Origin: Actinophytocola sp044466355
GTDB taxonomy: Bacteria > Actinomycetota > Actinomycetes > Mycobacteriales > Pseudonocardiaceae
Assembly: GCF_044466355.1 (NCBI RefSeq)
Contig: NZ_JBITMQ010000025.1
Location: forward strand, 17,678-81,677
Direction of reading: 5' to 3'
Length of the DNA: 64,000 nucleotides
Part shown: piece after piece, positions 41,247-51,110 of the stretch
How positions within the stretch are numbered: position 1 is the first letter of the stretch
Layout: each line of letters starts with the position of its first letter
Notes under the pieces: generated by a model
The model's input: only the letters and a program-made list of their open reading frames with translations
Told to the model about the DNA's origin: nothing
Databases searched by the model: none
Position numbers and translations under genes: made by a program

Positions 41247-41831
41247 TCAGCGCGGCGGCATCGGGGTGGACCGGGACGGGTTGAGCGCGTCGAGCAGCAG
41301 GCTCAGGTAGCGGCGGCGGGTTCGGCGGTCGAGGTTGGTGGTGCTGAAGGCGGTGGTGGCGAGGGCGAGCAACACGGGGATGTCTTCGGGGGTGATGTCG
41401 GGGCGGATGTTGCCTGCTTGCTGGGCGGCGCGCAGGATGGGGGTGAGGGTCTGCATACTGCGGCGGAGCAGTTCGCCGGTGACCTCGGTGAGCTGTCCGA
41501 TCGCCGCGACCAGGCCGGGTTCTCGCAGGATGAGGTCGCTGATTCGTTCGGCGACGTCGAGCAGGGCCTGCCGGGACGCGCCGGTGTCGGCGAAGGTGGC
41601 GAGTGCGGGTTCGATCTCGGTGGCGAAGATCTGGTCGTAGACGGCGCAGGCGAGAGATTCCCGGTTGGGGAAGTGCCGGTAGAGGGTCGCGATGCCCACA
41701 CCGGCCTCGCGCGCGATGCGGGTGAGGGGCCCGGTGCCGTCGCCGGTGGCGAAGACCCGGCGCGCGGCGTCGAGAATTCGTGCGATGTTCGACAGCGCGT
41801 CCGCGCGTGACGACATCGACTTAGAAGCCAT
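41247..41831 (-). CDS. TetR-family regulator divergent from the MMPL transporter
   Basis: The 194-aa protein has the TetR HTH (IARILDAARRVFATGDGTGP, then IAREAGVGIATLYRHFPNRE) and a C-terminal helical domain with a SBP-like end (LLDALNPSRSTPMPP). ATG 41831 is preferred to an in-frame ATG 13 codons upstream. It lies 100 bp from the MMPL start; a perfect palindrome sits between them. It likely represses the MMPL exporter and itself. Confidence 0.85.
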   Translation of the reverse strand: MASKSMSSRADALSNIARILDAARRVFATGDGTGPLTRIAREAGVGIATLYRHFPNRESLACAVYDQIFATEIEPALATFADTGASRQALLDVAERISDLILREPGLVAAIGQLTEVTGELLRRSMQTLTPILRAAQQAGNIRPDITPEDIPVLLALATTAFSTTNLDRRTRRRYLSLLLDALNPSRSTPMPPR

Positions 41832-41886
41832 CGCCGCATCGTCCTCTCGGTGCCCGGGCGCACCCGACATCTCGTGGTGATAGCTT

Positions 41887-41903
41887 ACTCTCGGTTCGAG
41901 AGT
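41887..41903. promoter_or_regulatory. Palindrome ACTCTCG-GTT-CGAGAGT in the TetR/MMPL divergent promoter
   Basis: Seven-base arms with a 3-base spacer, 30 bp before the MMPL ribosome-binding site. It is the best candidate operator for the TetR protein encoded at 41247. Confidence 0.65.
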
Positions 41904-41932
41904 TCGCTATCACTTGTCGCCGGGGAGTGCAC

Positions 41933-44326
41933 GTGTCGACGTTGCTGTATCGGGTGGGACGGTTCGCCTTCGGCCGGCCCTGGCGGGTGCTGGGCGCGTG
42001 GTTGTTGCTGCTGGCGGTGATCGCGGTCGCGCTGGTGGTGCAGCCCGTGCGGCTGACCAACGAGATCCGGATCGACGGGACTCCGGCGCAGGAGACCATC
42101 GACCAGCTGGCGAGGTCGCTGCCGGCGGCCTCGGGTGGGCAGGGCGTGATCGCGTTCGCCGCCGAGGACGGGCAGCGCGTCGACGAGGGGGCCAACCGGG
42201 CGGCGGTGCTGGCCGCGGTCGACGGGATCTATGGCGCCGACCATGTCGTGGACGCCCGGCGGATGCTGGCCGCCGAGGCCGCGAAAGGTGCGGACAGCCC
42301 GCTGCTGCGTGCGGCCGGCGCGATCGAGCAGGTGCGGTCGGCGAGCGCGCCGCCGCCGGGCGCGCCGGTGCCGCTGGTGATGGACGGCCGGCCCGTTCCC
42401 GGGGTGGTCGTGTCCGCCGATCGTAGCGTCGCGTTGGTTCAGTTCCAGTTCGACCGGCAGACCTTCGAACTGCCGGCGGGCACCGTCGACCGGGTCGTGG
42501 GCATCGCCGAGGACGCGGTCGCCAGCGCGCACATCGAGGTGTTGCCCTCGTCGGTGATGCTGCAGGTGCCGGACGTGCTGGGGGTCGGTGAACTCGTAGG
42601 CGTGGTGGTGGCGGCCTTGGTGTTGCTGCTGACCCTCGGCTCCGTGGTCGCGGCAGGGCTTCCGCTGGTGACCGCGTTGCTGGGGGTGGGGGTCGGGGTC
42701 GGTGGCGCGTTCGCCCTGTCCGCGGTGTTCTCCATGCACTCGGTGACGGTGGTGCTGGCACTGATGCTCGGTCTCGCGGTCGGGATCGACTACGCGTTGT
42801 TCATCGTCAACCGGCAGCGGCGGCTGGTCCTGGACCAGGGCCTGACCGCGCACGAGGCGGCCGGCCGGGCGATGGGCACCGCGGGCAACGCGGTGTTCTT
42901 CGCCGGCAGCACGGTCATCATCGCGCTGGTCGGTCTGCTCGTAGTGAACATCCAGATCCTCACCACGATGGCCCTGGTCGCCGCGGCCACCGTCGCGATC
43001 GCCGTGCTCGCCGCGCTGACCGCGCTGCCCGCGCTGCTCGGTCTGGTCGGGGAACGGATCTGCTCGCCGGCTGCCCGGCGCAGCGCCGGGCAGCGGACCG
43101 GAAAGCGGGCCCGCCACCCGGTGGCACACGCCTGGGCCACCACCCTGACCCGCAGGCCGATCGTGGGCGGGGCCGCGGCCATCGCGGTCGCCGCCGTGCT
43201 GGCCGTGCCGGCCCTGGCCATGAACCTCGGCCTGCCCGCGGGTTCCAGCTACGACACCGGCACGCCGCAACGCGACAGCTACGACACCGTGGCCCGCGCG
43301 TTCGGTGACGGCTACAACGGCCCGCTGATCCTCGCGGTCACCAGCACCGACCACACCGCGATCCCACCCGAGCGGCTCGCCGGCCTCTACCAGGACCTCT
43401 CGGCGACACGCGGGGTGGCCGCGGTGAACCTCGGCGCGCTCAACGACACCGGCACGACCGCGATCCTGTCCGTCATCCCCGCCACCGGCCCCACCGACGA
43501 GGCCACCGCCACCCTCGTCCGGACCCTACGCGACCAGACCGCGCGACTGGCCACCCACGGCGTCACCGACCCCGTCACCGATGGCGTCACCGATGGGATC
43601 ACTGTGGGGGTCACCGGGTTCTCCGCGCTGGGTATCGACGTGTCCGACCGGCTCGCCGACGTGCTGCCCCTCTACGTGGCGGTCGTGCTCGCGCTCTCGC
43701 TGATCGTGCTGCTGCTGGTGTTCCGGTCGATCCTCGTGCCGGTCAAGGCCACCCTCGGTTTCCTGCTCAGCATCGGCGCCGCGCTCGGCGCGACGACCGC
43801 GGTGTTCCAGTGGGGCTGGCTGCAGCAGGCCCTCGGGATGGACGCGACCTCTCCCGTGCTGAGCCTGCTGCCGATCATCGTGGCGGGCGTGCTGTACGGG
43901 CTGGCCATGGACTACGAGATGTTCCTCGTCTCCTCCATGCGCGAGGCCACCCTCCACCACGACCACGGCCGCGACGCGGTCGTGCACGGTTTCGAACAGG
44001 CCAGCCGCGTGGTCGTGGCCGCCGCGGTGATCATGTCCGCCGTGTTCGCCGGGTTCGTGTTCAGCCCCGAACCGATGATCGCCCAGATCGGGTTCGCGCT
44101 CACCGTCGGTATCCTCATCGACGCGTTCGTCGTCCGGATGACGCTCGTCCCCGCCGTCATGGCCCTCTTCGGCGACCGCGCCTGGTGGCTGCCCCGGTGG
44201 CTCTCCCACGTCCTGCCCAACCTCGACATCGAAGGCGACCGTCTGCACGAGGCTCTGCGCACCCAGAACCGTGACCAGCCGGCGGCAGCCACGATGATCA
44301 CCGCACCCCGCGACGACCGTCCGTAA
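41933..44326 (+). CDS. MMPL-family (RND-type) exporter
   Basis: The 797-aa membrane protein has the MMPL/SSD plan: one TM helix (about 14-36), a large external domain, and six TM helices around 195-370 including LMLGLAVGIDYALFIVNRQR, the family G-x-DY-x-hydrophobic signature. A second external domain and six more TM helices follow (about 580-760, with VLYGLAMDYEMFLVSSMREA). The second external domain ends with the small repeat VTDPVTDGVTDGITVGVTG. GTG 41933 behind GGGGAG is preferred to GTG 41927. Such proteins export lipids or hydrophobic compounds; the substrate here is unknown. Confidence 0.9.
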   Translation: MSTLLYRVGRFAFGRPWRVLGAWLLLLAVIAVALVVQPVRLTNEIRIDGTPAQETIDQLARSLPAASGGQGVIAFAAEDGQRVDEGANRAAVLAAVDGIYGADHVVDARRMLAAEAAKGADSPLLRAAGAIEQVRSASAPPPGAPVPLVMDGRPVPGVVVSADRSVALVQFQFDRQTFELPAGTVDRVVGIAEDAVASAHIEVLPSSVMLQVPDVLGVGELVGVVVAALVLLLTLGSVVAAGLPLVTALLGVGVGVGGAFALSAVFSMHSVTVVLALMLGLAVGIDYALFIVNRQRRLVLDQGLTAHEAAGRAMGTAGNAVFFAGSTVIIALVGLLVVNIQILTTMALVAAATVAIAVLAALTALPALLGLVGERICSPAARRSAGQRTGKRARHPVAHAWATTLTRRPIVGGAAAIAVAAVLAVPALAMNLGLPAGSSYDTGTPQRDSYDTVARAFGDGYNGPLILAVTSTDHTAIPPERLAGLYQDLSATRGVAAVNLGALNDTGTTAILSVIPATGPTDEATATLVRTLRDQTARLATHGVTDPVTDGVTDGITVGVTGFSALGIDVSDRLADVLPLYVAVVLALSLIVLLLVFRSILVPVKATLGFLLSIGAALGATTAVFQWGWLQQALGMDATSPVLSLLPIIVAGVLYGLAMDYEMFLVSSMREATLHHDHGRDAVVHGFEQASRVVVAAAVIMSAVFAGFVFSPEPMIAQIGFALTVGILIDAFVVRMTLVPAVMALFGDRAWWLPRWLSHVLPNLDIEGDRLHEALRTQNRDQPAAATMITAPRDDRP

Positions 44327-44354
44327 CACGATAGCGAACCCACCACCCGAACTA

Positions 44355-44417
44355 GCCGCTGCCGGACCGGTCGGCGTTCCCCTCGCGGGAGCCGCGGACC
44401 GGCAGTCCGGCAGCGGC
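44355..44417. terminator. 13-bp hairpin between convergent MMPL and hydrolase genes
   Basis: GCCGCTGCCGGAC (44355-44367) pairs perfectly with GTCCGGCAGCGGC (44405-44417). It lies between two convergent genes, so it can act as a bidirectional terminator. Confidence 0.7.
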
Positions 44418-44501
44418 GCAAGGCCACCGGAACAAAGTCCGGAACAGAAACGGTGCCAGACGCTGTCCCGGCGGCACACCCCTTGGCCCCGCCGCGACCC
44501 T

Positions 44502-45383
44502 TTACGACCCCGGCCGGTAACGCGGGAGGGGCAGGAGGCGGTTGAGGAAGTCGATCAGGTGGTTGGTGAAGACGTCGTTGTCGTCGCCGGCGACCATGTG
44601 TGCCGTGTCGGTGACGGTGGCGGTGTCGGCGGTGGGAATGTGGTGGAGAAGGTGGTCGATGGAGTCGTGGTCGACGATGTCGGACAGCGCGCCCCGGATG
44701 AGCAGGGTGGGGATGGTGATGCGGCGGGCGGCGGCGTCCATGCGGGTGGCGAGTTCGGTGATGGCGGCGGTGTCGCTGATGAACTGGAGCAGTTGCGGGT
44801 CCCAGTGCCAGTGCCAGCGCCCGTCACGGTGTTGGCGGAGGTTCTTGCGGAGGCCGTCGGTGGTGGCGGGGCGGGGTCGGTGGGGGTTGTAGGCGGTGAT
44901 CGCGGCGGCGGCCTCGTTCAGGGTCGCGAAGCCGTCGCGGTGGCGGGTCATGAAATCGAGGATGCGTGCGGCGCCGCCGGGGTTGATCCGGGGCGCGATG
45001 TCGACGAGCACGAGCGCACGGGCGAGGGTGTGGTCGGCGTGCGCGAGCAGGGCGGTGATGCCGCCCAGGGAGGCGCCGACGAGCACCGGGGTGTCGCCGA
45101 GGCTGCCGGTGATGTGGACGAGGTCGTCCACGAGATGGTCGATGGTGTAGTCGCGCGGGCGCGCCCAGTCGCTGTCACCGTGGCCGCGGGCGTCGAGGGT
45201 GAGCGCGGTCCAGCCGTGCCCGGCGAGGCGGGCGGCGGTGTGGCGCCAGGAATGGCGGGTTTGCCCGGCGCCGTGGAGCAGGACGGCGGTGCCACGCGGT
45301 GAGGTGGCTGGTGGTGCGGACCAGTGGTCACCGGCCAGGGAGAGCCCCGCGCGGCGGTAGGTGACGGGTGTGGGGGTGCTCAC
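44502..45383 (-). CDS. Alpha/beta hydrolase
   Basis: The 293-aa enzyme has the HG oxyanion region (AVLLHGAGQTRHSW, about 33-46), LTLDARGHGDSDW, the nucleophile elbow GASLGG (about 102-107) and a late catalytic His in DTAHMVAGDD. A cap domain lies between (about 140-200). It follows the BtrH-like gene with a 33-bp gap, so it is the last gene of the MFS/BtrH-like/hydrolase unit. Substrate unknown. Confidence 0.87.
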   Translation of the reverse strand: MSTPTPVTYRRAGLSLAGDHWSAPPATSPRGTAVLLHGAGQTRHSWRHTAARLAGHGWTALTLDARGHGDSDWARPRDYTIDHLVDDLVHITGSLGDTPVLVGASLGGITALLAHADHTLARALVLVDIAPRINPGGAARILDFMTRHRDGFATLNEAAAAITAYNPHRPRPATTDGLRKNLRQHRDGRWHWHWDPQLLQFISDTAAITELATRMDAAARRITIPTLLIRGALSDIVDHDSIDHLLHHIPTADTATVTDTAHMVAGDDNDVFTNHLIDFLNRLLPLPRYRPGS

Positions 45384-45416
45384 GACATCTCCAGGTCGTC
45401 AGGGATCTCCGGGTCG

Positions 45417-46520
45417 TCAGGGGCTGAGTTCGCGGGCGAGCAGGTCGAGGAGATCGGCGCCGCGCTGTTCGAGTTCGGGGAGATGCCGCGCGGTGTCGGC
45501 GAGCGCGGTGACGCGGGTGGTGGTGCTGATGTCGGCGGCGGCGATGCGGGCGAGGCCGTGCCAGAGCTGGGTGAGCTGGGCGTAGAGGTCGGCGGCTTGC
45601 CCGGCGATGGGCAGGCCGGTGCGGTGGGCGAGGTAGTGCAGGTAGTCGGCTTGCAGCCGGCGGAACAGGCTGCCACCGGTGCCGGCCTTGTCGATGAACG
45701 CGGCCAGCGCGGCGAGCACGGTGTCCAGTTGCGCGGGGGTGAACACGTCGGGCCAGCGCCGCAGGTCCTCGGCGAAGACGCGGACGCCGTCCAGGCCGGC
45801 GCCGTGCACCAGGTCGGCTGCCCGGTCCTGGTTGTGGTCCTGGTTGTGGTCGTGGTCGGGGTGCCCGGTGGACAACGGTAGCGGCGGGGGGTGGCGCAGT
45901 GCGGTAGCGGCGGCGTGGCAGGCGTCGGCGGCGGTGTCGGTCAGGGGCGGCAGGTGGGTGGGGAAGCGCAGGCGGTAGGTGGTGTGCCGGGTGGGTGCGG
46001 GGAACCCGGTGGAGTGACGGGCGCGCGCGAGCGCGTCGTAGGGGACGGGTTGGGGGTCGGCGCGGTCGTTGTCGACGACGGTGGCGGTGGCGGTGTGGTC
46101 GTCGTAGCCGGTGATCACGATGTCGTGGCGGCTCATGCTCAGCCGCACCCGCAGGTAGGGAAGGTGGGCGATGTCGGCCCAGCACAGCACCGGATACCCG
46201 TGGTCGAGTTCGTCGCGGACCCACGCCCAGCCCTCGTCGGGGTCGTCGGTGGCGTGCTGAGTGGCGGTGATCCCGAGACGGCGGGTGAACGCGCCGGTGA
46301 GGTCGGGGCCGCGGCCCACAAGGTAGATCGGCGGGCTCATGGCCGGGTGACGCAGGTAGGTGAACCCGAGCTCGCCGGCGAGGCCGAACACGGTGCCCTC
46401 GTCCAGGGGCGTGTCGTCATAGGACAGCCGGGCCCACTGCATCAGGTCCCGCAGCGCCCCCGAGCCGCAGTGCCCGGCCACCTGGTGCGGGTAGTCGCTG
46501 ATGAGGCGTTGTGCGGTCAC
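45417..46520 (-). CDS. BtrH N-terminal/DUF4872-like protein
   Basis: The 367-aa protein begins at GTG 46520 with AGGAG 6 bp upstream and overlaps the MFS stop (GTGA). GHCGSGALRDLMQW (about 16-29) contains the conserved Cys that in BtrH-type N-terminal domains forms an acyl-enzyme; GTVFGLAGELGFTYLR and VPVLCWADIAHLPYL-like segments follow, and RHDIVITGYDDHTATATVVD holds the conserved His. The C-terminal half is a helical DUF4872-type region. A His/Asp/Gln-rich loop (DHDHNQDHNQDR) is unusual. In butirosin biosynthesis BtrH transfers an acyl group; here a transferase or peptidase-like role is inferred. Confidence 0.75.
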   Translation of the reverse strand: MTAQRLISDYPHQVAGHCGSGALRDLMQWARLSYDDTPLDEGTVFGLAGELGFTYLRHPAMSPPIYLVGRGPDLTGAFTRRLGITATQHATDDPDEGWAWVRDELDHGYPVLCWADIAHLPYLRVRLSMSRHDIVITGYDDHTATATVVDNDRADPQPVPYDALARARHSTGFPAPTRHTTYRLRFPTHLPPLTDTAADACHAAATALRHPPPLPLSTGHPDHDHNQDHNQDRAADLVHGAGLDGVRVFAEDLRRWPDVFTPAQLDTVLAALAAFIDKAGTGGSLFRRLQADYLHYLAHRTGLPIAGQAADLYAQLTQLWHGLARIAAADISTTTRVTALADTARHLPELEQRGADLLDLLARELSP

Positions 46521-48106
46521 GACGTGCTCCTGTCCGGTTCGACGGTCACCGACAGGCGGGCAGCGTCGCGGCCGCGGGTGTCCGCTGGCCGTGACGGTCC
46601 GTGCCGGGGGTGGCGTCCGGGCGCCCACACCGTGAGCGCGACGGCCGTGACCGCGGTGATCACGGCCAGGATGCTCAGGGTGTCGTGGAACCCGTCGACG
46701 AAGGCGTGGCGTGCCGCGTCGGCAAGACCAGGCCCAGCGGACGAGTCGCCGACCAGCCGCAGGGCGGCGGCCAGCGAGTCGCTGGCGTGGGCGCGTGCTG
46801 GTGGGGGAAGGTCGGTGATCGCCGGGGAGAGGTGGGTGCGGTAGCTGCCGGCGAGCAAGCTGCCGGCCAGCGCGATCCCCACCGCGGCACCGAGCTCCCG
46901 GGTGACGTCGTTGACCGCGGAGGCCACCCCCTGCTTGGCGCGGGGAACCCCGCGCACGATAGCCGCGGTGGCCGGTGTCGCGCAGACGCCCAGGCCGAGC
47001 CCGAACACGCCGAGGAACACCGCCAGCCGCGGATAGTTCTCGCCCACCCCCAGCCCGCCGATCCCGACCAGCGCGACAGCCACCAGCGCCAAGCCGGTAC
47101 CGGTCATCACCCGCAGGCCCACCCGCTCGCTCACCCACGGCGCGAGCACCGCGGCCACGACCAGCGGGACAGCCACCGGCGCCAACGCCAGCCCGGCCCG
47201 CAGCGGCGAGTAGCCCCACACCAGCTGCAGATGCTGCATCAGCAGGAAAAACACCCCGAACGCGGCCAGGAACTGCACCACCAGCGAGACCGCGCCCGCG
47301 CCGAACCCGCGCTCACCGAACAACCCGACCTGCAGCAACGGTGCCATACGACGCCGTTCGACCAGCACGAACCCGGCCCCCGCCAGCACGCCACCACCGA
47401 GCGAGGCGACCACCAGCGCACTGTCCCAGCCGTGATCGGGAGCCCCGATCACCCCGAACACAATTAGTCCCACCGCCGCCGCCGACAGCACCGCCCCCGG
47501 CACATCCAGCCGGGGCGCCGCCGGCTCACGCGAGGCCGGCACGAACCAGCCACCCACCGCCAACACCAGCGCCAGCACCGCGGTGGCCACGAACACCGCC
47601 CGCCACGACCAGGCCGCCAACACCACCCCCGCCCCGAGAATCCCCAGCACCGCCCCCGCTCCGGCAAACCCCGCCCACACCCCCACCGCACGCGCGGCCT
47701 GCCGAGCAGGGAACTCCGCGGTCAGGATGGACAACGTCGCCGGCATCACCAGCGCCGCACCCAGCCCCGCCACCGCCCGGCACACGATCACCCCACCCGG
47801 GGAGTCGACCACCACCGGCAGGGCCGAACCGGCGGCGAACACGACCAGCCCGGCCAGCAACAGCCCCCTTCGCCCCAGACGATCCCCCACCGCACCCGCC
47901 GGCAGCAGAACACCCGCCAGCACCAAGGTGTAAGCATCCACAATCCACGTCGCCTGCGTCTGACTCGCCCCAATCGCCGCAGCCAGCTCCGGCAACGCCG
48001 TGGTCAGCGACGCCACCCCGGCCATCACCAACGCCACAGCCAGACACGACACCACCAGCGTCCACCCACGGCGCGCGCCACCCGCTGCCCCGGCCGACTC
48101 CGCCAC
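46517..48106 (-). CDS. MFS drug exporter, DHA2 (EmrB/QacA) type
   Basis: The 529-aa protein has about 14 TM helices. Typical motifs are LPELAAAIGASQTQATWIVD (about 38-57), VLLPAGAVGDRLGRRGLLLA (motif A, about 66-85) and the motif C region with GAGAVLGILGAGV. The last 60 residues are a charged cytoplasmic tail. It is divergent from a TetR gene (48235), the usual arrangement for regulated multidrug pumps, and its stop overlaps the BtrH-like gene. Confidence 0.9.
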   Translation of the reverse strand: MAESAGAAGGARRGWTLVVSCLAVALVMAGVASLTTALPELAAAIGASQTQATWIVDAYTLVLAGVLLPAGAVGDRLGRRGLLLAGLVVFAAGSALPVVVDSPGGVIVCRAVAGLGAALVMPATLSILTAEFPARQAARAVGVWAGFAGAGAVLGILGAGVVLAAWSWRAVFVATAVLALVLAVGGWFVPASREPAAPRLDVPGAVLSAAAVGLIVFGVIGAPDHGWDSALVVASLGGGVLAGAGFVLVERRRMAPLLQVGLFGERGFGAGAVSLVVQFLAAFGVFFLLMQHLQLVWGYSPLRAGLALAPVAVPLVVAAVLAPWVSERVGLRVMTGTGLALVAVALVGIGGLGVGENYPRLAVFLGVFGLGLGVCATPATAAIVRGVPRAKQGVASAVNDVTRELGAAVGIALAGSLLAGSYRTHLSPAITDLPPPARAHASDSLAAALRLVGDSSAGPGLADAARHAFVDGFHDTLSILAVITAVTAVALTVWAPGRHPRHGPSRPADTRGRDAARLSVTVEPDRSTS

Positions 48107-48234
48107 GCGTCCTCCGCTACTCTCCCGACACTTGGTGAACCGACAGTATCGAACCTAGACTGACAGTTTCACAAGTCCGGCTGTCGTTAGGCTGCCCGTG
48201 CCCTCACAGCCCCAGCCCGATACGCAGGAGATCG

Positions 48235-48894
48235 ATGTCCACCGCCGCAACCCCCACACCCAGCACACCCGACGAAGACCCGCGGCTGGCACGATCCCGC
48301 ACACGACTGCTCGACGCCGCCACCCGCCTACTGGCCGAAGGCGGCATCGAGGCGGTCACCATCGACGCGGTCACCCGCACCGCCGGCATCGCCCGCGCCA
48401 CCCTCTACCGCCACTTCGGCACCGGCACCGAACTACTCGCCGCCGCCTTCGAACACCTACTACCCCCCGTCGCACCCGCACCCACCCAAGGCCCCCTACG
48501 ACAGCGCCTGCTCACACTGCTGACCAACCAAGCCCACCTCATCGACCACGCCCCCCTACAACTGACCGTGCTGTCCTGGCTCGGCATGGCCATCGCACCA
48601 ACACCCCCGACACCCACCGACAACGACCGGCCACGCCTGCACACCCTGCGCCGCCGCATCATCGAGCAATACCGCCAACCCTTCGACGCCGTCCTCACCA
48701 GCGACACCGCCCAGAACACACTCCACCCCGGCACCGACACCACCACCGCCCTCGCCCAACTCATCGGCCCCCTCATCTTCAACCGCCTCGTCACCGGCAC
48801 ACCCAACGACGAACGGTTCTGCACCCACCTCGTCGACCACTTCCTCACCAGCCACGAACACCAGACCGACCCCAGCCAGACAGAGACCCGCTGA
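48235..48894 (+). CDS. TetR/AcrR-family regulator of the MFS operon
   Basis: The 219-aa protein starts at ATG 48235 behind AGGAG. TetR HTH: RTRLLDAATRLLAEGGIEAV, then VTRTAGIARATLYRHFGTGT (about 22-68). The rest is helical. The 128-bp gap to the MFS gene contains the near repeats CCGACAGT and CTGACAGT near 48140-48170 that may be its operator. Confidence 0.85.
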   Translation: MSTAATPTPSTPDEDPRLARSRTRLLDAATRLLAEGGIEAVTIDAVTRTAGIARATLYRHFGTGTELLAAAFEHLLPPVAPAPTQGPLRQRLLTLLTNQAHLIDHAPLQLTVLSWLGMAIAPTPPTPTDNDRPRLHTLRRRIIEQYRQPFDAVLTSDTAQNTLHPGTDTTTALAQLIGPLIFNRLVTGTPNDERFCTHLVDHFLTSHEHQTDPSQTETR

Positions 48895-49220
48895 ACCCAA
48901 GCCGCAGCCGCCACCGTTCGCCCGGTGCCTCCTACCGGCCCGCGCCGGCTGCCTTGACCCGCTCAGTCCGCTCATTAGGCCACCATCCCTGTTGCAGCCC
49001 GAACGGATAGGGTTGTGACCACTCGGTCCCGGTGGGTGCATGGCCTAGTTCGCGAGCCGTTTGACGGCCACTGTGAGTACTGCCAGCCCCGCCGGGCCGA
49101 GGCCGCTTTACCGGCCTTAGGAACATGCCCCGACCTGGTCGAGGGCCGATTAATGAGCTTCCGGCGAGCGTCCTCATCACCGAGCGGGTCCTTCACCAGC
49201 ACAGAAGGAGCACCGCGCGC

Positions 49221-50430
49221 GTGTTCGCGGGATGGGACTGGGCCACCGGGTCGCACGATGTGACCGTGGTCGACGATGCCGGGGCGAGGACTGACCGGTG
49301 GGCGCTGGCCCACACCGAGACCGGGATCGCCAGCACCTGGCCCGGCTGCGGCGACACGGCGACCCGGCCGGCCTGCCAGTGGCGATCGAGACCACCCGGG
49401 GCCTGGTCGTCGACCGGCTGCTGGCCGCCGGGCATCCGGTGATTCCGGTGCACCCCAACGCGTTCAACGCCGTGCGCCCGCGCTGGGGCGCCGCACGGGC
49501 CAAGAGCGATCCGGGTGACTCGTTCAAGCTGGCCGACTACCTGCGCACCGACGGCCACCAACTGCGGACACTGGCACCGACTCTGCCCGAGACACTGGAG
49601 CTGCAAGCGCTGACCCGACAACGCACCGACCACATCGAGGCCCGCATCGCCGCGGTCAACCAGCTCGCCGCGCTGCTGGACGAGCACTGGCCCGGCGGCA
49701 AAACGGTGTTCGCCAGCCTGGACAGCGACATCGCACTGGCCTTCCTCGACGCCTATCCCACCCCCCACGCCGCCGCGAAACTCACCGCCGCCCGGCTGGA
49801 AGCCTTCTGCAAGCGGCACAGCTACTTCGGTAACCGACCCGGCAGCGTGCTCATCGAACGCTGCGCACCGCCCCCACGACGGCCTCCCGGCTCGGTCAGC
49901 CGATCATCACCCAACTCGTCGGGATTCAGACACAACTGATCCGCGCCCTCCGCGCGACCATCCGCGCACTGGACACCGCCATCACCAACGCCGTGCGCAA
50001 CCACCCCTACGCACCCCTGATCGCCGGGCTGCCCCGCATCGGCACCCTCAACCTCAGCCAGATCGTCGGCGAGATCGGCCCCATGCTCGAACGCGCCACC
50101 ACCTGCGCACAACTGACCACCGAAACCGGCGCCGCCCCCGTCACCAAGGAATCCGGCAAACACCGCACCGTCCACTTCCGACACGCCGTCAACCGCCGCG
50201 CCCGGCAAGCCCTGATGACCTTCGCCGACAACAGCCGCCACGACAACGACTGGGCCGCCACCATCTACAACCAGGCCCGAACCCGCGGCAAACGCCACCC
50301 CCACGCCGTGCGCATCCTCGCCCGCGCCTGGCTGCGCATCATCTGGGCCTGCTGGCGCGACAAAACCTGCTACAACCCCGCCATCCACCACACCACCAAG
50401 ATCAACAAGACGCAGGGGTTGACTTAGGAA
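49221..50430 (+). mobile_element. IS110-family transposase gene, broken by two frameshifts
   Basis: GTG 49221 has AAGGAG 10 bp upstream. Frame 1 gives the DEDD N-terminus (VFAGWDWATGSHDVTVVDDA). Near 49350 the protein continues in another frame (PVAIETTRGLVVDRLLAAGH, then FNAVRPRWGAARAKSDPGDS). Near 49860 it shifts again (TASRLGQPIITQLVGIQTQL, then LIAGLPRIGTLNLSQIVGEI and PVTKESGKHRTVHFRHAVNR), which is the Transposase_20 domain with its catalytic Ser region. The stop lies near 50425. IS110 elements lack inverted terminal repeats, so the exact ends are unclear. Two shifts make an active enzyme unlikely. Confidence 0.75.
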
Positions 50431-50581
50431 ACTCACAGGGCGCACCAATAGAGCACGCAACTCGACGAGATCCCCGACCGAGGCGTTCATCACGCCGCGC
50501 TCGGTGTTGAACCGCTCGATCCCGCGCACGTTCACCAAAGTTTCGATTTTGTCGTTGTGACCTGCGGTTTCGTACGCAGAG

Positions 50582-50616
50582 GAACCCTCTCGCTCGCAAC
50601 ACGGGCGAGAGGGTTC
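50582..50616. terminator. 12-bp hairpin GAACCCTCTCGC-N11-GCGAGAGGGTTC
   Basis: The stem is perfect and followed on the plus strand by TTGCTGG. It lies between the IS110 remnant and the CoA-enzyme genes and could end transcription from either side. Confidence 0.6.
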
Positions 50617-51110
50617 TTGCTGGTCCGGGGTTGTGACCGGTGTTGCGTAGGTCGGGTATCTCCGACCACGCTCGATGGTTGGTGATGCGGTCGTTAGCGA
50701 GGTAGAGGCGGCTTAGGTACCCCACTGAACGACGGCGCACCCGACGAGGCGAGGCATTTGATGTCGTGGGCACCGGAGCAGTAGGTGCCACCGAGGTTGA
50801 CCTCGGCCGCCCGCGTAGCCGACGCTGGGCCGGTTCATCGCCCCTGGCCGGAAGCCCTCGACGGACCCACGGTTCTCCCACGCCGGGTCGAGGAACCCGG
50901 CGGTGCAGGCCGGGCGTTGAGGTCGACGGCGAAACCGCGCTGTTGTGGTTGCCCGCGGCGAACAATTCACCGCGGATCGGCCAAACCGCCGCCGGCCGAC
51001 GGCTCCGCCTGGTCACACTCGGCACCGAAGTCGCCGCGCAACCGCGCCGCCCACAGCTGGTTCAACGGGAACAGCCTCGACGCGTCGACGACCCCGGTGG
51101 CACTCCGCGG
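50617..51110. other. Stretch without an intact gene
   Basis: About 490 bp between the hairpin and the CoA lyase gene. All frames have frequent Arg/Pro/Ser runs. On the minus strand short protein-like pieces in different frames suggest a decayed gene downstream of the CoA lyase, but none could be identified. Confidence 0.4.

Noticed and set aside
43549..43610. Short repeat GTCACCGA inside the MMPL gene
   Set aside because: It encodes an in-frame VTDGVTDG loop in the external domain, so it is part of the protein and not a DNA element.
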